Source: Pseudomonas lopnurensis
GTDB lineage: Bacteria; Pseudomonadota; Gammaproteobacteria; Pseudomonadales; Pseudomonadaceae
Assembly: GCF_015070855.1 (NCBI RefSeq)
Contig: NZ_JADDIX010000024.1
Span: 1-64,000, forward strand
Direction of reading: 5' to 3'
DNA length: 64,000 nucleotides
Shown: positions 33,047-42,300 of the stretch, piece after piece
How the letters are laid out: every line of letters begins with the position of its first letter
Numbering within the stretch: position 1 is the stretch's first letter
Program-made: the position numbers and the translations under genes
The notes under the pieces: model-generated
The model's database searches: none
Told to the model about the DNA's origin: nothing
Seen by the model: only the letters and a program-made list of their open reading frames with translations

Positions 33047-33673
33047 ATGACCACCCCCTCGACTGATAGCCACAACAGCGTGACGATCCATGTAATCGAC
33101 GACGACCGTGGCATCCGTGAAGCCCTGCGTCGATTGCTTTACCGCGCGGGCTATGAGAGCAGATCGCATAGCAGCGGAGCGGCATTTCTGAAGAGCTACG
33201 ACGGAGCTCCCGGCTGTGTAATCCTGGATCTGGCGATGCCTCAGATGCGAGGCGAGGCGCTGCTCGAAGAAATCGCCCGTCGTCGTCTCAACGTGGTCGC
33301 GCTTGTTCTGACCGGCCATGCCACGATCGAATCAGCCATCCGCGTCACCCGTGCAGGCGCATTGGATCTGCTGGAAAAGCCCTTTGACAACGACCAGTTG
33401 CTGTCCGCACTTGGCAACGCGTTGTGCAAGGCTCAACCGATTTTCGCGCGCCAGGCGCTGGTCAACGATTACCAGCAACGACACGCGAGCCTGACGCCCA
33501 GCGAACGCAACGTGATGGATCTGATACTGGCGGGGCTGACCAGCCAGGACATCGCGGCTCGCCTGGGTAATAGTAAGAAGACCATCGACATTCATCGCGC
33601 ACGGGTGATGCGAAAAATGGGCGCCGGGTCCACGGCAGAACTGATAATCGACTGGACGACGTTAGGAAAGTAG
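33047..33673 (+). CDS. FixJ/NarL-family response regulator
   Basis: This 208-residue protein has a receiver (IHVIDDDRGIREALRR, phospho-Asp in ILDLAMPQMRGE, LTGHAT, EKPFDND) and a LuxR-type helix-turn-helix (LTPSERNVMDLILAGLTSQD... KKTIDIHRARVMRKMGA). It lies 61 bases after the receiver-ATPase gene in the same direction, so it may be the transcriptional arm of the same pathway. The receiver is of the FixJ type rather than the YRFxxKPW type of its neighbours. Confidence 0.88.
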   Translation: MTTPSTDSHNSVTIHVIDDDRGIREALRRLLYRAGYESRSHSSGAAFLKSYDGAPGCVILDLAMPQMRGEALLEEIARRRLNVVALVLTGHATIESAIRVTRAGALDLLEKPFDNDQLLSALGNALCKAQPIFARQALVNDYQQRHASLTPSERNVMDLILAGLTSQDIAARLGNSKKTIDIHRARVMRKMGAGSTAELIIDWTTLGK

Positions 33674-33740
33674 CGTTCCGGCTCTACTGTATTTCAGCGA
33701 ACTGAAAATCTTTGTAGAAGCGTATGGTGCTCGCGGAACA

Positions 33741-34169
33741 TCAGAGCCCGTTATGTGCCATCGTTTCCTTGATGGCGCGATCGAGATGTTCCTGGAAAAA
33801 CGGTTTGTGCAGAACAGTGACATCCATACCGGTGGCGTTAGTGGGGTTGCCCGTTGCGAGGATCGTCGAAACCTGGGGGTAGATGTGTTTGATGATCTCG
33901 ATAAGCTGACCGCCCGTCAGCGCCTGCATGGAGTAATCGGTCACCACTAGGTCGATTGATGCGTTAGTAGCAAGTATGTCGAGGGCGCGCTCGGCGGACT
34001 TTACTTCAATGCAGGTATGCCCCAGCTCATCAAGCATGGAATGCACTATCACGCGTACGATGGGGTCATCTTCTACAAGCAGAACAGTAAGCGGTGCATT
34101 CGCACTCGAGGCGGCATCTTTGTCGTTGGTTTCGGTGTCGTAACGTTCAGACATTTGTTTATTGTTCAT
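33741..34169 (-). CDS. Stand-alone receiver-domain protein
   Basis: This 142-residue protein starts MNNKQMSERYDTETNDKDAA after GGAAG. A receiver follows (VLLVEDDPIV, phospho-Asp in VVTDYSMQALTGG, ATGNPT, LHKPFF). There is no output domain. Such proteins act as phosphate shuttles or as direct protein-binding outputs. It is divergent from the large GGDEF-EAL gene at 34382, and the two share a control region that contains the motif at 34222. Confidence 0.88.
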   Translation of the reverse strand: MNNKQMSERYDTETNDKDAASSANAPLTVLLVEDDPIVRVIVHSMLDELGHTCIEVKSAERALDILATNASIDLVVTDYSMQALTGGQLIEIIKHIYPQVSTILATGNPTNATGMDVTVLHKPFFQEHLDRAIKETMAHNGL

Positions 34170-34221
34170 AGTGCTTCCATTCAATGAATTCAGGTTTATT
34201 GAATCATTGCTCTGGATAGCC

Positions 34222-34245
34222 AGGGAATAGGTACTCATCCTTATG
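34222..34245 (+). promoter_or_regulatory. Conserved element (copy 2) between divergent receiver and GGDEF-EAL genes
   Basis: AGGGAATAGGTACTCATCCT followed by TATG, then a nearby GGATGG. It matches 25981-26004 at 21 of 24 positions and lies 160 bases before the 34382 start, nearly the same distance as copy 1 from its gene. A CATCC/GGATG hairpin is possible. Confidence 0.5.
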
Positions 34246-34381
34246 TATGGATGGTGGCTCGGCGTCCCCTGTGTTAATAATGGTCTCGCCAGCACTTCCC
34301 AGGTTTCACTGCCGAGCGCGCTGCATGCACTCGTGAAACCAAGGCTGGCTTGTCCCGGTTTATACCTCGCAGGAATTCTCC

Positions 34382-37300
34382 ATGAGCCCCATAAGCGGTC
34401 GGTTGCGGCTGTTACTGATCGATGATGACGAGCGTGGCTTCGTTATGACTCGCGACCTGCTAGGTGATGTGCAGGAGCTGGATGCTGAGCTTGAATGGGA
34501 GAGCGATGCCTGCGAGGCACTGAAACGGATCCTGAAGCAGGAGCATGATCTCTACCTCCTGGGGTGCGGTTCGGGCGGAAAGTGGGGCGTCGAACTGATG
34601 GCGAATGCACGTGCGGCCGGGGTTGCGAAGCCCTTCGTTCTTTTGGACGGGGCGGGCCATGCGAACCTGGATGCCCATGCCACCGAACTGGGCGCGGCCG
34701 ATTGTCTTGTCAAAGGCCAGTTCGATGGCCATCAGCTGGCGCGTAGCATTCGCTATGCGCTGCAACGTAGTCAGGCCATTGCGCGGCTGGCGGAAAGCGA
34801 GAGGCGCCAGCGGCTGATGTTCGAAGCCAACCCCGGGGCCATGTGGGTGTTCAGCAAGGAGAGCCTGCGCTTTCTCGCAGTCAATCAGGCCGCCTGCGAC
34901 CGCCATGGCTACGACCGGGATGAGTTTTTGCAGATGACAGTACTGGACATCCAGTCTCCCCATGAGCAGAAGCGTTTTTCCGAGCTTTTCGCAGAGCGCC
35001 AGCGCTATGCCGTCACGCGCCCGGACATCGGGATATGGGCTCTTCTTCACAAGGACGGTCAAGAACTGCAGGTGAGCATCAGGCTTCATGACGTAGAGTT
35101 CGATAACCAGGCCTGCTACCTGGCTTTTATAAGTGACGTGAGCGATGAGCTGAAGGCGCGGGATGAGGCGAAGCACAGCAACGCCTTCATGAAGCTGCTC
35201 GGCAATCTGAGGGATGCGGTGCTGGTGGTGGATCAGCAGGATGGCGCCGTCTGTTATGCCAATCCATCCGCTGAGCAATTACTTCGCGGCTCACGCCAGC
35301 AGCTGTCGCACCAGAAGTACGTCATGCCCTGCAGCGCTGGCCTTTACGAGCGGACGTTGCAAACGCTCGATGGAGAATCCGTTGCGGTAGAGATTCATTG
35401 CGTTGAAACCGAGTGGGAAGGCCGTCCGGCGAAGCTCCTCTCGCTGCGCGACGTCACCCTGCGCAAGCAGGAGCAGGAACAGTTGCGTCTGTTCAAGTGC
35501 AGTCTGGAGTCGAGCCATAACGGCATCGTTATCACCGACGCACGCGAAGCGGATCAACCCATCATCTATGCCAATCCGGCATTCAAGCGAATAACCGGCT
35601 ATTCGCCGGCGGAAGTGATAGGTCGCAACTGCCGCCTTCTTCAGGCCGGCGAGCGCGACCAACCTGGTTTGACGGAACTCCGGGATAATCTGAGCGCGCC
35701 GGGCGAAGTGCAAACCGTGCTGCGTAACTACCGCAAGGATGGCACAGCCTTCTGGAATCAGCTGTTCATCTCGCCGATTGCCGATGAGTGTGGCGACGTC
35801 AGTCACTACGTCGGTGTGTTGAACGACATCAGCGAACAGAAACACTACCAGGCCGAGCTCAGTCACAACGCCAATCATGACCGACTGACCGGACTGCCCA
35901 ACCGCGCCTTGCTGGAAGACCGCCTTTCGCAAGGTTGCAAGATTGCCCGGCGATACCAGCGCAGCCTGGCGGTGATGTTCATCGATCTGGACGGTTTCAA
36001 ACCGGTCAATGATTCGTTCGGCCACGAGCTCGGCGACACGATCCTCGTGCAGGTCGCACAACGCATGAGCGCGCAGGTACGTCCTGGCGATACGGTAGCG
36101 CGCATGGGCGGCGATGAATTCATCATCCTGCTGCCGGACCTCGCCCAGCAAGAGGACGTCGTGCAGGTGGCCGAACGGCTTATGGCCGAGATCGCACGGC
36201 CCTATCGCATCCAGGAAAGGGACGTGCACCTGACCGCGAGTATCGGGATTTCGATTACCGATGGCGATATCGCGCAACCCACACAATTGCTCCAGCAAGC
36301 CGACATCGCGATGTGTGAAGCCAAGCAGGAAGGCCGGAACAATTACCGATGGTATACCAGCGACCTCAATCTGCGCATTCTGGAAAGAGTCACACTACGT
36401 AGCGATATCCAGAAGGCCATCGAAAATCAGGAGTTCGAACTCTATTACCAGCCGCAAGTTGACGCTCGTAACGGGCGCACGGTGGGTTTCGAGGCACTGT
36501 TACGCTGGCACCATCAGGAGAAAGGCTTCATCCCGCCCGATGTGTTCATCCCGGTGGCTGAGCACACGGGGCAAATCATCCCGCTGAGCGAATGGGTGAT
36601 AGACACGGCCTGCAAGCAAATGAGGCTGCTCGGCAGCAGGGGCGGGGGCGAACTGTCGGTGGCGGTGAATATTTCACCGCTGCATTTTCAGCGAATGAAT
36701 TTCGTCGAGACAATAACGCTGATGTTGCATAAACATCAGCTCGATCCTGCGCAACTGGAACTGGAAGTGACCGAGACGGTATTGGCGCACAACGCGGAGC
36801 GAGCGCTGGAAACGCTCCAGCAGCTCAAGGAGCTGGGCGTGAAATTGTCGCTCGACGACTTCGGCATCGGCTTTTCCAGCCTTAACTACCTGAAACGGCT
36901 ACCGGTCGACAAGGTGAAAATAGACCGCTCTTTTGTCCGGGAAATCATCAGTGATCAGCATGATGCGGCCATCAGCCAGGGAATTATCGCTATGGCTCAC
37001 CATCTGAATCTCAAGGTCATTGCCGAAGGCGTGGAGTTCGAATCGCAGATCGCGTTCCTCAAAAGAAGTAACTGCGATGAGTTTCAGGGTTATTATTTTG
37101 CGAGGCCGATGCCCTTTGCAGAGCTGCAGCGTTTTTTACAAAAGGATCAATCGGACATCAAGCAGAACGCCATCGATGTCACCGAACAGACATTGCTGCT
37201 ATTGGATGACGAGCAAAACATACTGAAGGCCCTCGCGCGGCTACTACGCCGTGAGGGTTACAGGATCCTGACTGCTACGAATGCCAAGGATGCGTTCGCC

Positions 37301-37579
37301 CTGCTCGCCACCCATGATGTGCAGGTCATCCTGTCCGATCAGCGCATGCCGGAAATGAACGGTACGGAGTTTCTCAGTCGGGTCAAGGAAATCTACCCGG
37401 ATACCGTGCGGCTCGTGTTGTCCGGCTACACCGATCTCAACTCCGTCACGGATGCCATCAACCGCGGCGCGATCTACAAGTTTCTGACCAAGCCATGGGA
37501 CGACGACCAGTTGCGCCAGGATATCGCCCAAGCCTTCAGGGAGCAGCTGTTCAGTCAGCATAAGGAGACGGGTGGCTAG
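34382..37579 (+). CDS. Receiver-like/PAS/LOV-like/GGDEF/EAL/receiver protein
   Basis: This 1065-residue cytoplasmic protein has a degenerate N-terminal receiver (LLLIDDDERG, but LLGCGSGGKW at the phosphosite). PAS domains and a LOV-like PAS follow, with C417 in GRNCRLLQ and NYRKDGTAFWN. The GGDEF at residue ~576 has an I-site RPGD five residues before it. An intact EAL (FEALLRW, residue ~704; DDFGIGFSSLNYL; KIDRSF) comes next, then an intact C-terminal receiver (LDDEQN, SDQRMPEMNG, KPWDDD). Both synthesis and breakdown motifs for cyclic-di-GMP are complete, so the net activity cannot be told. The C-terminal receiver is of the same YxFxxKPW type as those at 27426 and 30733. Confidence 0.88.
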   Translation: MSPISGRLRLLLIDDDERGFVMTRDLLGDVQELDAELEWESDACEALKRILKQEHDLYLLGCGSGGKWGVELMANARAAGVAKPFVLLDGAGHANLDAHATELGAADCLVKGQFDGHQLARSIRYALQRSQAIARLAESERRQRLMFEANPGAMWVFSKESLRFLAVNQAACDRHGYDRDEFLQMTVLDIQSPHEQKRFSELFAERQRYAVTRPDIGIWALLHKDGQELQVSIRLHDVEFDNQACYLAFISDVSDELKARDEAKHSNAFMKLLGNLRDAVLVVDQQDGAVCYANPSAEQLLRGSRQQLSHQKYVMPCSAGLYERTLQTLDGESVAVEIHCVETEWEGRPAKLLSLRDVTLRKQEQEQLRLFKCSLESSHNGIVITDAREADQPIIYANPAFKRITGYSPAEVIGRNCRLLQAGERDQPGLTELRDNLSAPGEVQTVLRNYRKDGTAFWNQLFISPIADECGDVSHYVGVLNDISEQKHYQAELSHNANHDRLTGLPNRALLEDRLSQGCKIARRYQRSLAVMFIDLDGFKPVNDSFGHELGDTILVQVAQRMSAQVRPGDTVARMGGDEFIILLPDLAQQEDVVQVAERLMAEIARPYRIQERDVHLTASIGISITDGDIAQPTQLLQQADIAMCEAKQEGRNNYRWYTSDLNLRILERVTLRSDIQKAIENQEFELYYQPQVDARNGRTVGFEALLRWHHQEKGFIPPDVFIPVAEHTGQIIPLSEWVIDTACKQMRLLGSRGGGELSVAVNISPLHFQRMNFVETITLMLHKHQLDPAQLELEVTETVLAHNAERALETLQQLKELGVKLSLDDFGIGFSSLNYLKRLPVDKVKIDRSFVREIISDQHDAAISQGIIAMAHHLNLKVIAEGVEFESQIAFLKRSNCDEFQGYYFARPMPFAELQRFLQKDQSDIKQNAIDVTEQTLLLLDDEQNILKALARLLRREGYRILTATNAKDAFALLATHDVQVILSDQRMPEMNGTEFLSRVKEIYPDTVRLVLSGYTDLNSVTDAINRGAIYKFLTKPWDDDQLRQDIAQAFREQLFSQHKETGG

Positions 37580-37584
37580 CGACC

Positions 37585-37735
37585 CGTTTGGTTATTTCAG
37601 GTTAGTTAATCAATTTCGGCGCTCACGCCCTCGACACTGCGTTGTGATTCCTTGCCATAGCCCTACTATGGCTCGTCGCGGCGCCTTGTCTCGGAACCTT
37701 GATCATCCAAACTGAGTAACCAACTAACCGCACAG
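37585..37735. repeat. Possible MITE-like intergenic repeat
   Basis: The interval carries related inverted ends (GGTTAGTTAATCAATTTCGG near 37599; reverse-complement GGTTAGTTGGTTACTCAGTT near 37735) and an internal CCATAGCCCTACTATGG palindrome. It resembles dispersed Pseudomonas repeats, but I have only one copy here. No gene is seen between 37580 and 37817. Confidence 0.4.
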
Positions 37736-37817
37736 GCCACTGGCTCGGTTTCCAGCGTTTCGTTTAATAACAATTAATTGGCATGCCAGTAGCGACTGCT
37801 GGCAGGGTGGTGCTTGA

Positions 37818-39311
37818 GTGTCCATTCGGAACATGTTTCTGCAGGTCTGCGTGCTCGGATTGCTGGCTGCTATCACGAGCGGGTTGTTGCTCTATCAGGA
37901 AAGTCAGCGCAGCCGCCGTGCTGCCGATCGCCAACTGGCGCATGAGGAGCTGCTTCGGCTCAACGATTTCGTCGAAACGCTCGTGCTAAGTCGCCAGCGC
38001 AGCACAGCAACCGTCAGCTATGCAGCCAATATCGAGCGTTATCTGTTGAAGCCGTCGCCGCAAGCGACGGCGGCAATGAATACACGACTGCGAAAATTGC
38101 GCGATAGCCTGGCGGTGAGCGCGATCTATGTACTCGACGAGACCGGGCTGACGCTCGCATCCAGCGATTACAACGAAACACCCAGTCATGTAGGCCAAAA
38201 TTTTCAGACGCGTGATTACTTCAGGCAGAGCCTGCTGGGGTTGCCCGCTCAGGAGATCGACAATGGTCGGCTAACCGGCCGCTTCGGTGCCTATTACAGC
38301 TATCCGATCATCGGCGACTCGGCTGTCGGCGGGGATTCGTCCCGGTTCCTGGGTGCTTTGGTCATCAAGGATTCGTTCAAGCTACCGTTGCTGGGCAGCG
38401 CAAAGAAGGAGATTGCTGCGTTAAAAGTCAACACGGTCTCGGTGGTCAATATGGTCGGGCCCGGAGGCAGGATAGTTGCCTCGAACCGTGATGGATGGAT
38501 TGGAAAAGTCCTGGCTGGTGTGCCCCTGGCTGGCAAGGGGCATCGACGGCTCGAGTTCGAGGGGGCCACCTACACGGCCACCAGCGTGGAACTGCAAGAT
38601 TTCCCAGGTTGGCACCTGCTTCGCCTGCAGCCGACCCGACATTGGCTGGTCGATACGCTGTCGCCGCTGATGACCCAGACAGGGGGGCTTTATCTCTTGC
38701 TGCTGTGCGCTGTTATGGTCGGGATGATCGGGTTCTATCGACGGGCTGCGGTCTCGGTCAGAAAGCGAGAGCTTGCTCACAAGCGGCTGCGCCGTAGCCA
38801 TCAACGTTATCGGGAGTTGAGCTGCCGCGATGCGTTGACCGGTTTGTATAACCGCCGCGCATATCAGAACGATCTGGCGCGGGAAATACAACGAGCACAA
38901 CGCTATGGGCATCCGTTGAGCGTCGCTTTGCTGGATATCGATTTCTTCAAGAAAATAAACGATCTCCATGGCCATGAAACCGGTGATCGCGTGCTTCGAC
39001 AGATCGCCAAGCTGATACGCGACACGATTCGCGAGGCGGATATGGCCTACCGATTCGGCGGAGAGGAGTTTATCGTCGTGCTGCCAGAAACAGATGGCAG
39101 CGCGGCTGAAACGGTTATCAAACGGATCCAAAAAGCGTTGCTCGATAGTGAAGCCAACGCCGAGGAGCCTATCGGATTTCCAGTCACCTTCAGTTGTGGT
39201 ATCGCGGCCTATCAGCAGAATGATACGGCACGTGAACTGTTCGAGCGTGCAGACGCGCTTCTGTACAGGGTGAAAGCCAACGGACGAAATGGCGTGCAGG
39301 TTCAGGACTGA
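37818..39311 (+). CDS. Membrane diguanylate cyclase with periplasmic Cache-like sensor
   Basis: This 497-residue protein starts at GTG 37818 (ATG 37833 is an alternative). The first transmembrane helix lies at ~8-27 (LQVCVLGLLAAITSGLLLY). A ~250-residue periplasmic Cache-like domain follows (IYVLDETGLTLASSDYN, RDYFRQSLLG), and a second helix at ~290-310 (GLYLLLLCAVMVGMIGF). The GGDEF domain has DALTGLYNRRAY, an I-site READ and active GGEEF. It should make cyclic-di-GMP in response to a small extracytoplasmic ligand. It is a separate unit from the upstream gene. Confidence 0.88.
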   Translation: MSIRNMFLQVCVLGLLAAITSGLLLYQESQRSRRAADRQLAHEELLRLNDFVETLVLSRQRSTATVSYAANIERYLLKPSPQATAAMNTRLRKLRDSLAVSAIYVLDETGLTLASSDYNETPSHVGQNFQTRDYFRQSLLGLPAQEIDNGRLTGRFGAYYSYPIIGDSAVGGDSSRFLGALVIKDSFKLPLLGSAKKEIAALKVNTVSVVNMVGPGGRIVASNRDGWIGKVLAGVPLAGKGHRRLEFEGATYTATSVELQDFPGWHLLRLQPTRHWLVDTLSPLMTQTGGLYLLLLCAVMVGMIGFYRRAAVSVRKRELAHKRLRRSHQRYRELSCRDALTGLYNRRAYQNDLAREIQRAQRYGHPLSVALLDIDFFKKINDLHGHETGDRVLRQIAKLIRDTIREADMAYRFGGEEFIVVLPETDGSAAETVIKRIQKALLDSEANAEEPIGFPVTFSCGIAAYQQNDTARELFERADALLYRVKANGRNGVQVQD

Positions 39312-39346
39312 TCCTGGATCGCTGTCACGCCATTCATGGGGAGGAG

Positions 39347-42300
39347 TCACATGGGTATCGGTGTGTCCGTTCGAGCCAGTTGGTTACGCATGCGCATGTT
39401 CTGGCGCAGCAGATCCCGTTGCTGGAACGCGTCACGTATCTGAGCCCGCAAGTCATCCGCCTCCCAGGGCTTGGTGATGAAACGATAGATGACTCCCTCG
39501 TTGACCGCTTTCAGGATGCTGCTGACCTCGGTGGACGCGCTCAGAACGATACGGACGACATCCGGATGAAGGCTTCTGATCTTTCCTAGCAATTCGACCC
39601 CGCTTACCTGTGGCAACTGCAGATCGGTCAGCACCACGTCCACCGGATGGGTGGCGAGAAAGGCGAGCGCCTCTTGTGGACTGCTGGCGGCGAGGAACTG
39701 GTAATTCTCGAGACGTAGCTCACGCTTCAGTGCATTGAGAATGCTTTGCTCATTATCGACCACAAGCAGGTAGCGTTCCTGCTTATCGACGATGTTGGCG
39801 GGCAAGCGTTGCTTCAGATTATGGGTGAGAAACTTCAGGCAGTCCTCGGGTGGGAGAGGCTGGGAATAGTAATAGCCCTGTACTTCATCACAGCCGGCGC
39901 GGTGCAGGAAGCTGAGTTGTTCAAGGGTTTCGACGCCTTCGGCGATCACCTTGATGCCCAGGTCATGCCCGATGGAGATCATCGAGCGCACCAGGGCCGC
40001 TGCATCCGGATTCAGGTGCACGTCGTCGACGAAGCTTCGGTCGATTTTCAGTTGGCTGAAAGGGAAGCGCTTCAGGTAGCCGAGCGATGAATAACCGGTG
40101 CCGAAGTCATCGATGGAAAAGCGAATGCCCAGGGCGCTGAGGGCGTTCATTTTCACCAAGGCCTGGTCCGTATTGCTCATGAGAATGGATTCGGTAACCT
40201 CCAGTTTTAGCAGGCTGGGGGAGAGCTGGTACCGATCGAGGGTCGACGTCACTCGATCGATGAACGACGGCTCCATGAGCGTGATGGCAGAAACGTTCAC
40301 CGCGACGCACATCCCACGCAGGGTGTCGAACCAGAGCTGCAGCTGCTGGCATACGGAATCCAGCACGTGGAAGTCAATGGCAACGATCTGGCCGGTTTCT
40401 TCTGCCAGTGGAATGAACTCATAAGGCGCGATCGTTTGGCAGTCACGCTGCCAGCGGACCAGCGCCTCGAAACCACACAACCGTCCACTGGCCAGGTCCA
40501 GCTGGGGTTGATAAACCACCCTGAATTGGCGCTGTTGCAGTGCATGGCGGATATCCTGCTCGAGCCGCAAGCGCTTCTGGATGTGCTCGTTCATCTCCGG
40601 GGTAAAGGCACACACCCTGTTGCGTCCCTGCTGCTTGGCGCGATACATGGCGGTATCGGCATTGCGCAGAAGCGTATCGGCATCCGACCCATTCTCGGGG
40701 TAGCAGCAGAAGCCGATGCTGGCGCTAATCACGACTTCCTGCCCATCCAGTACCAGCGGCTCGGCGATGCTGCTCTTCAACTGTTCGAGCCAGCCGATCA
40801 GTTCGCTGGAAGCGCCACCATCGCCGTATACGATGACGAACTCGTCACCGCCTAAGCGGGCGACCGTATCAATGTCTCGGGTGCCATGACGCAGGCGTTC
40901 GCCGATCAGCTTGAGCAGATGGTCGCCGGCGCCGTGGCCGAGGCTGTCATTGATCACCTTGAATCGGTCCAGATCGATGAACACCACGGTAAAGGCTTGC
41001 TGGCTATGGCTGGCGAATGCGATCGCCAGTTGCAGTCGATCCCGAAGCAGGTTGCGATTGGCGAGCCCGGTCAGGCCGTCGTGGTTGGCTTGGTGTTCCA
41101 ACTCTTCGCGGTAACGTTTGGCTTCGGTGATGTCATGAAGAATCCCGACGTAATGGGTGACTTCCTCCCGGTCATTGATCACCGGGGCGATACTGAGCTT
41201 GTTCCAGAATTGCGAGCCGTCCTTGCGACAGTTCAACAGCGTGGCAGAACCGCGCTGTTTACCAACCAGAGCGCGCCGAATATTGGCCAGCTCCGGCTGG
41301 TCCTGGTATTTGCCTTGGAGGATACGGCAGTTTTTGCCCATGACTTCGTCGCGCGAGTAACCGGTCAACTGAATGAATGCCGGGTTGACGTAGATGATCG
41401 GCTGGTCGGGCTGCTTGTTATCGGTGATGATGACTGCGTTGACGCTGACATCCACCGCTTGGGTAAGCATCCGCATTTCGAGGTCGCGCTGACGCTGTTC
41501 GCTTATGTCTTGCAGTATCGCGATGGCGCCCTGCGGATTGTTTCGCCGGTCGTCGAATGGCATCGCGGTGGCCACGATGGTCTTCCCGGCACCATCGAAG
41601 GTTTGAATGTCCAGCACTTGGTTTCGCAATGTCGTGCCTTGCCGGAGCGCCTGAATCAAGGGCCAGTCCGCATCCTCGATCCGCTGTCCGGTCTCGGCCC
41701 ATGCACCTTGAAAGCACGTGGGGTCGGCCGTCTGCAGCGGCTCGTTGGAGTTCCAGATCCGACCGCTTTCGGGGTTGCTCAGAAGCATCTTGCCATCGCT
41801 ATCGGTAACGAGAACGCCGACCGGCAGATCATCGACGACGCTGCGAAGCAGTGACTCGCTGCGCAGCAATTCCTGGGTTCGCAGCTGAATCTCCTGCTCC
41901 ATGCTTTCCAGAAGGCGCGCCCGGCCCAGTGCCATGGCGAGTTGCTGGCCGATGGAGGTCAAGGCACTGAGCGCCTCGTCCGACCAGCTCTGGCCTTGCT
42001 CCTGTAGCACGTTGAAGACGCCGATGGTCCTGTCACCCAGCAGCAATGGAATACTGGTATGGGCGCTCGTCGTGGGGTGGTGGCCATCGAGCAGGACGCA
42101 GCAGGGGATATCGGTAGGTTCCGTCAAGCCGCCACGCTGCCAGGCGCTCACGCATGCACAGGTGCTGCCGCAGCCATTCAGGCGTTCGCCCAGTTGTTCC
42201 AATCCCGGGCCCAGAGCCCCTGCCAGGATTGGTGGTTGGTCGGGCTGAGCGTTGTTCTTCAGTAGCAGCCATGCCCCGCCTGCGCCCGGGAAGGTGAGGA

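Noticed and set aside
35291-36298. Long minus-strand frames opposite the GGDEF-EAL genes
   Set aside because: Low-complexity antisense translations with no domain; the plus-strand motifs are intact.
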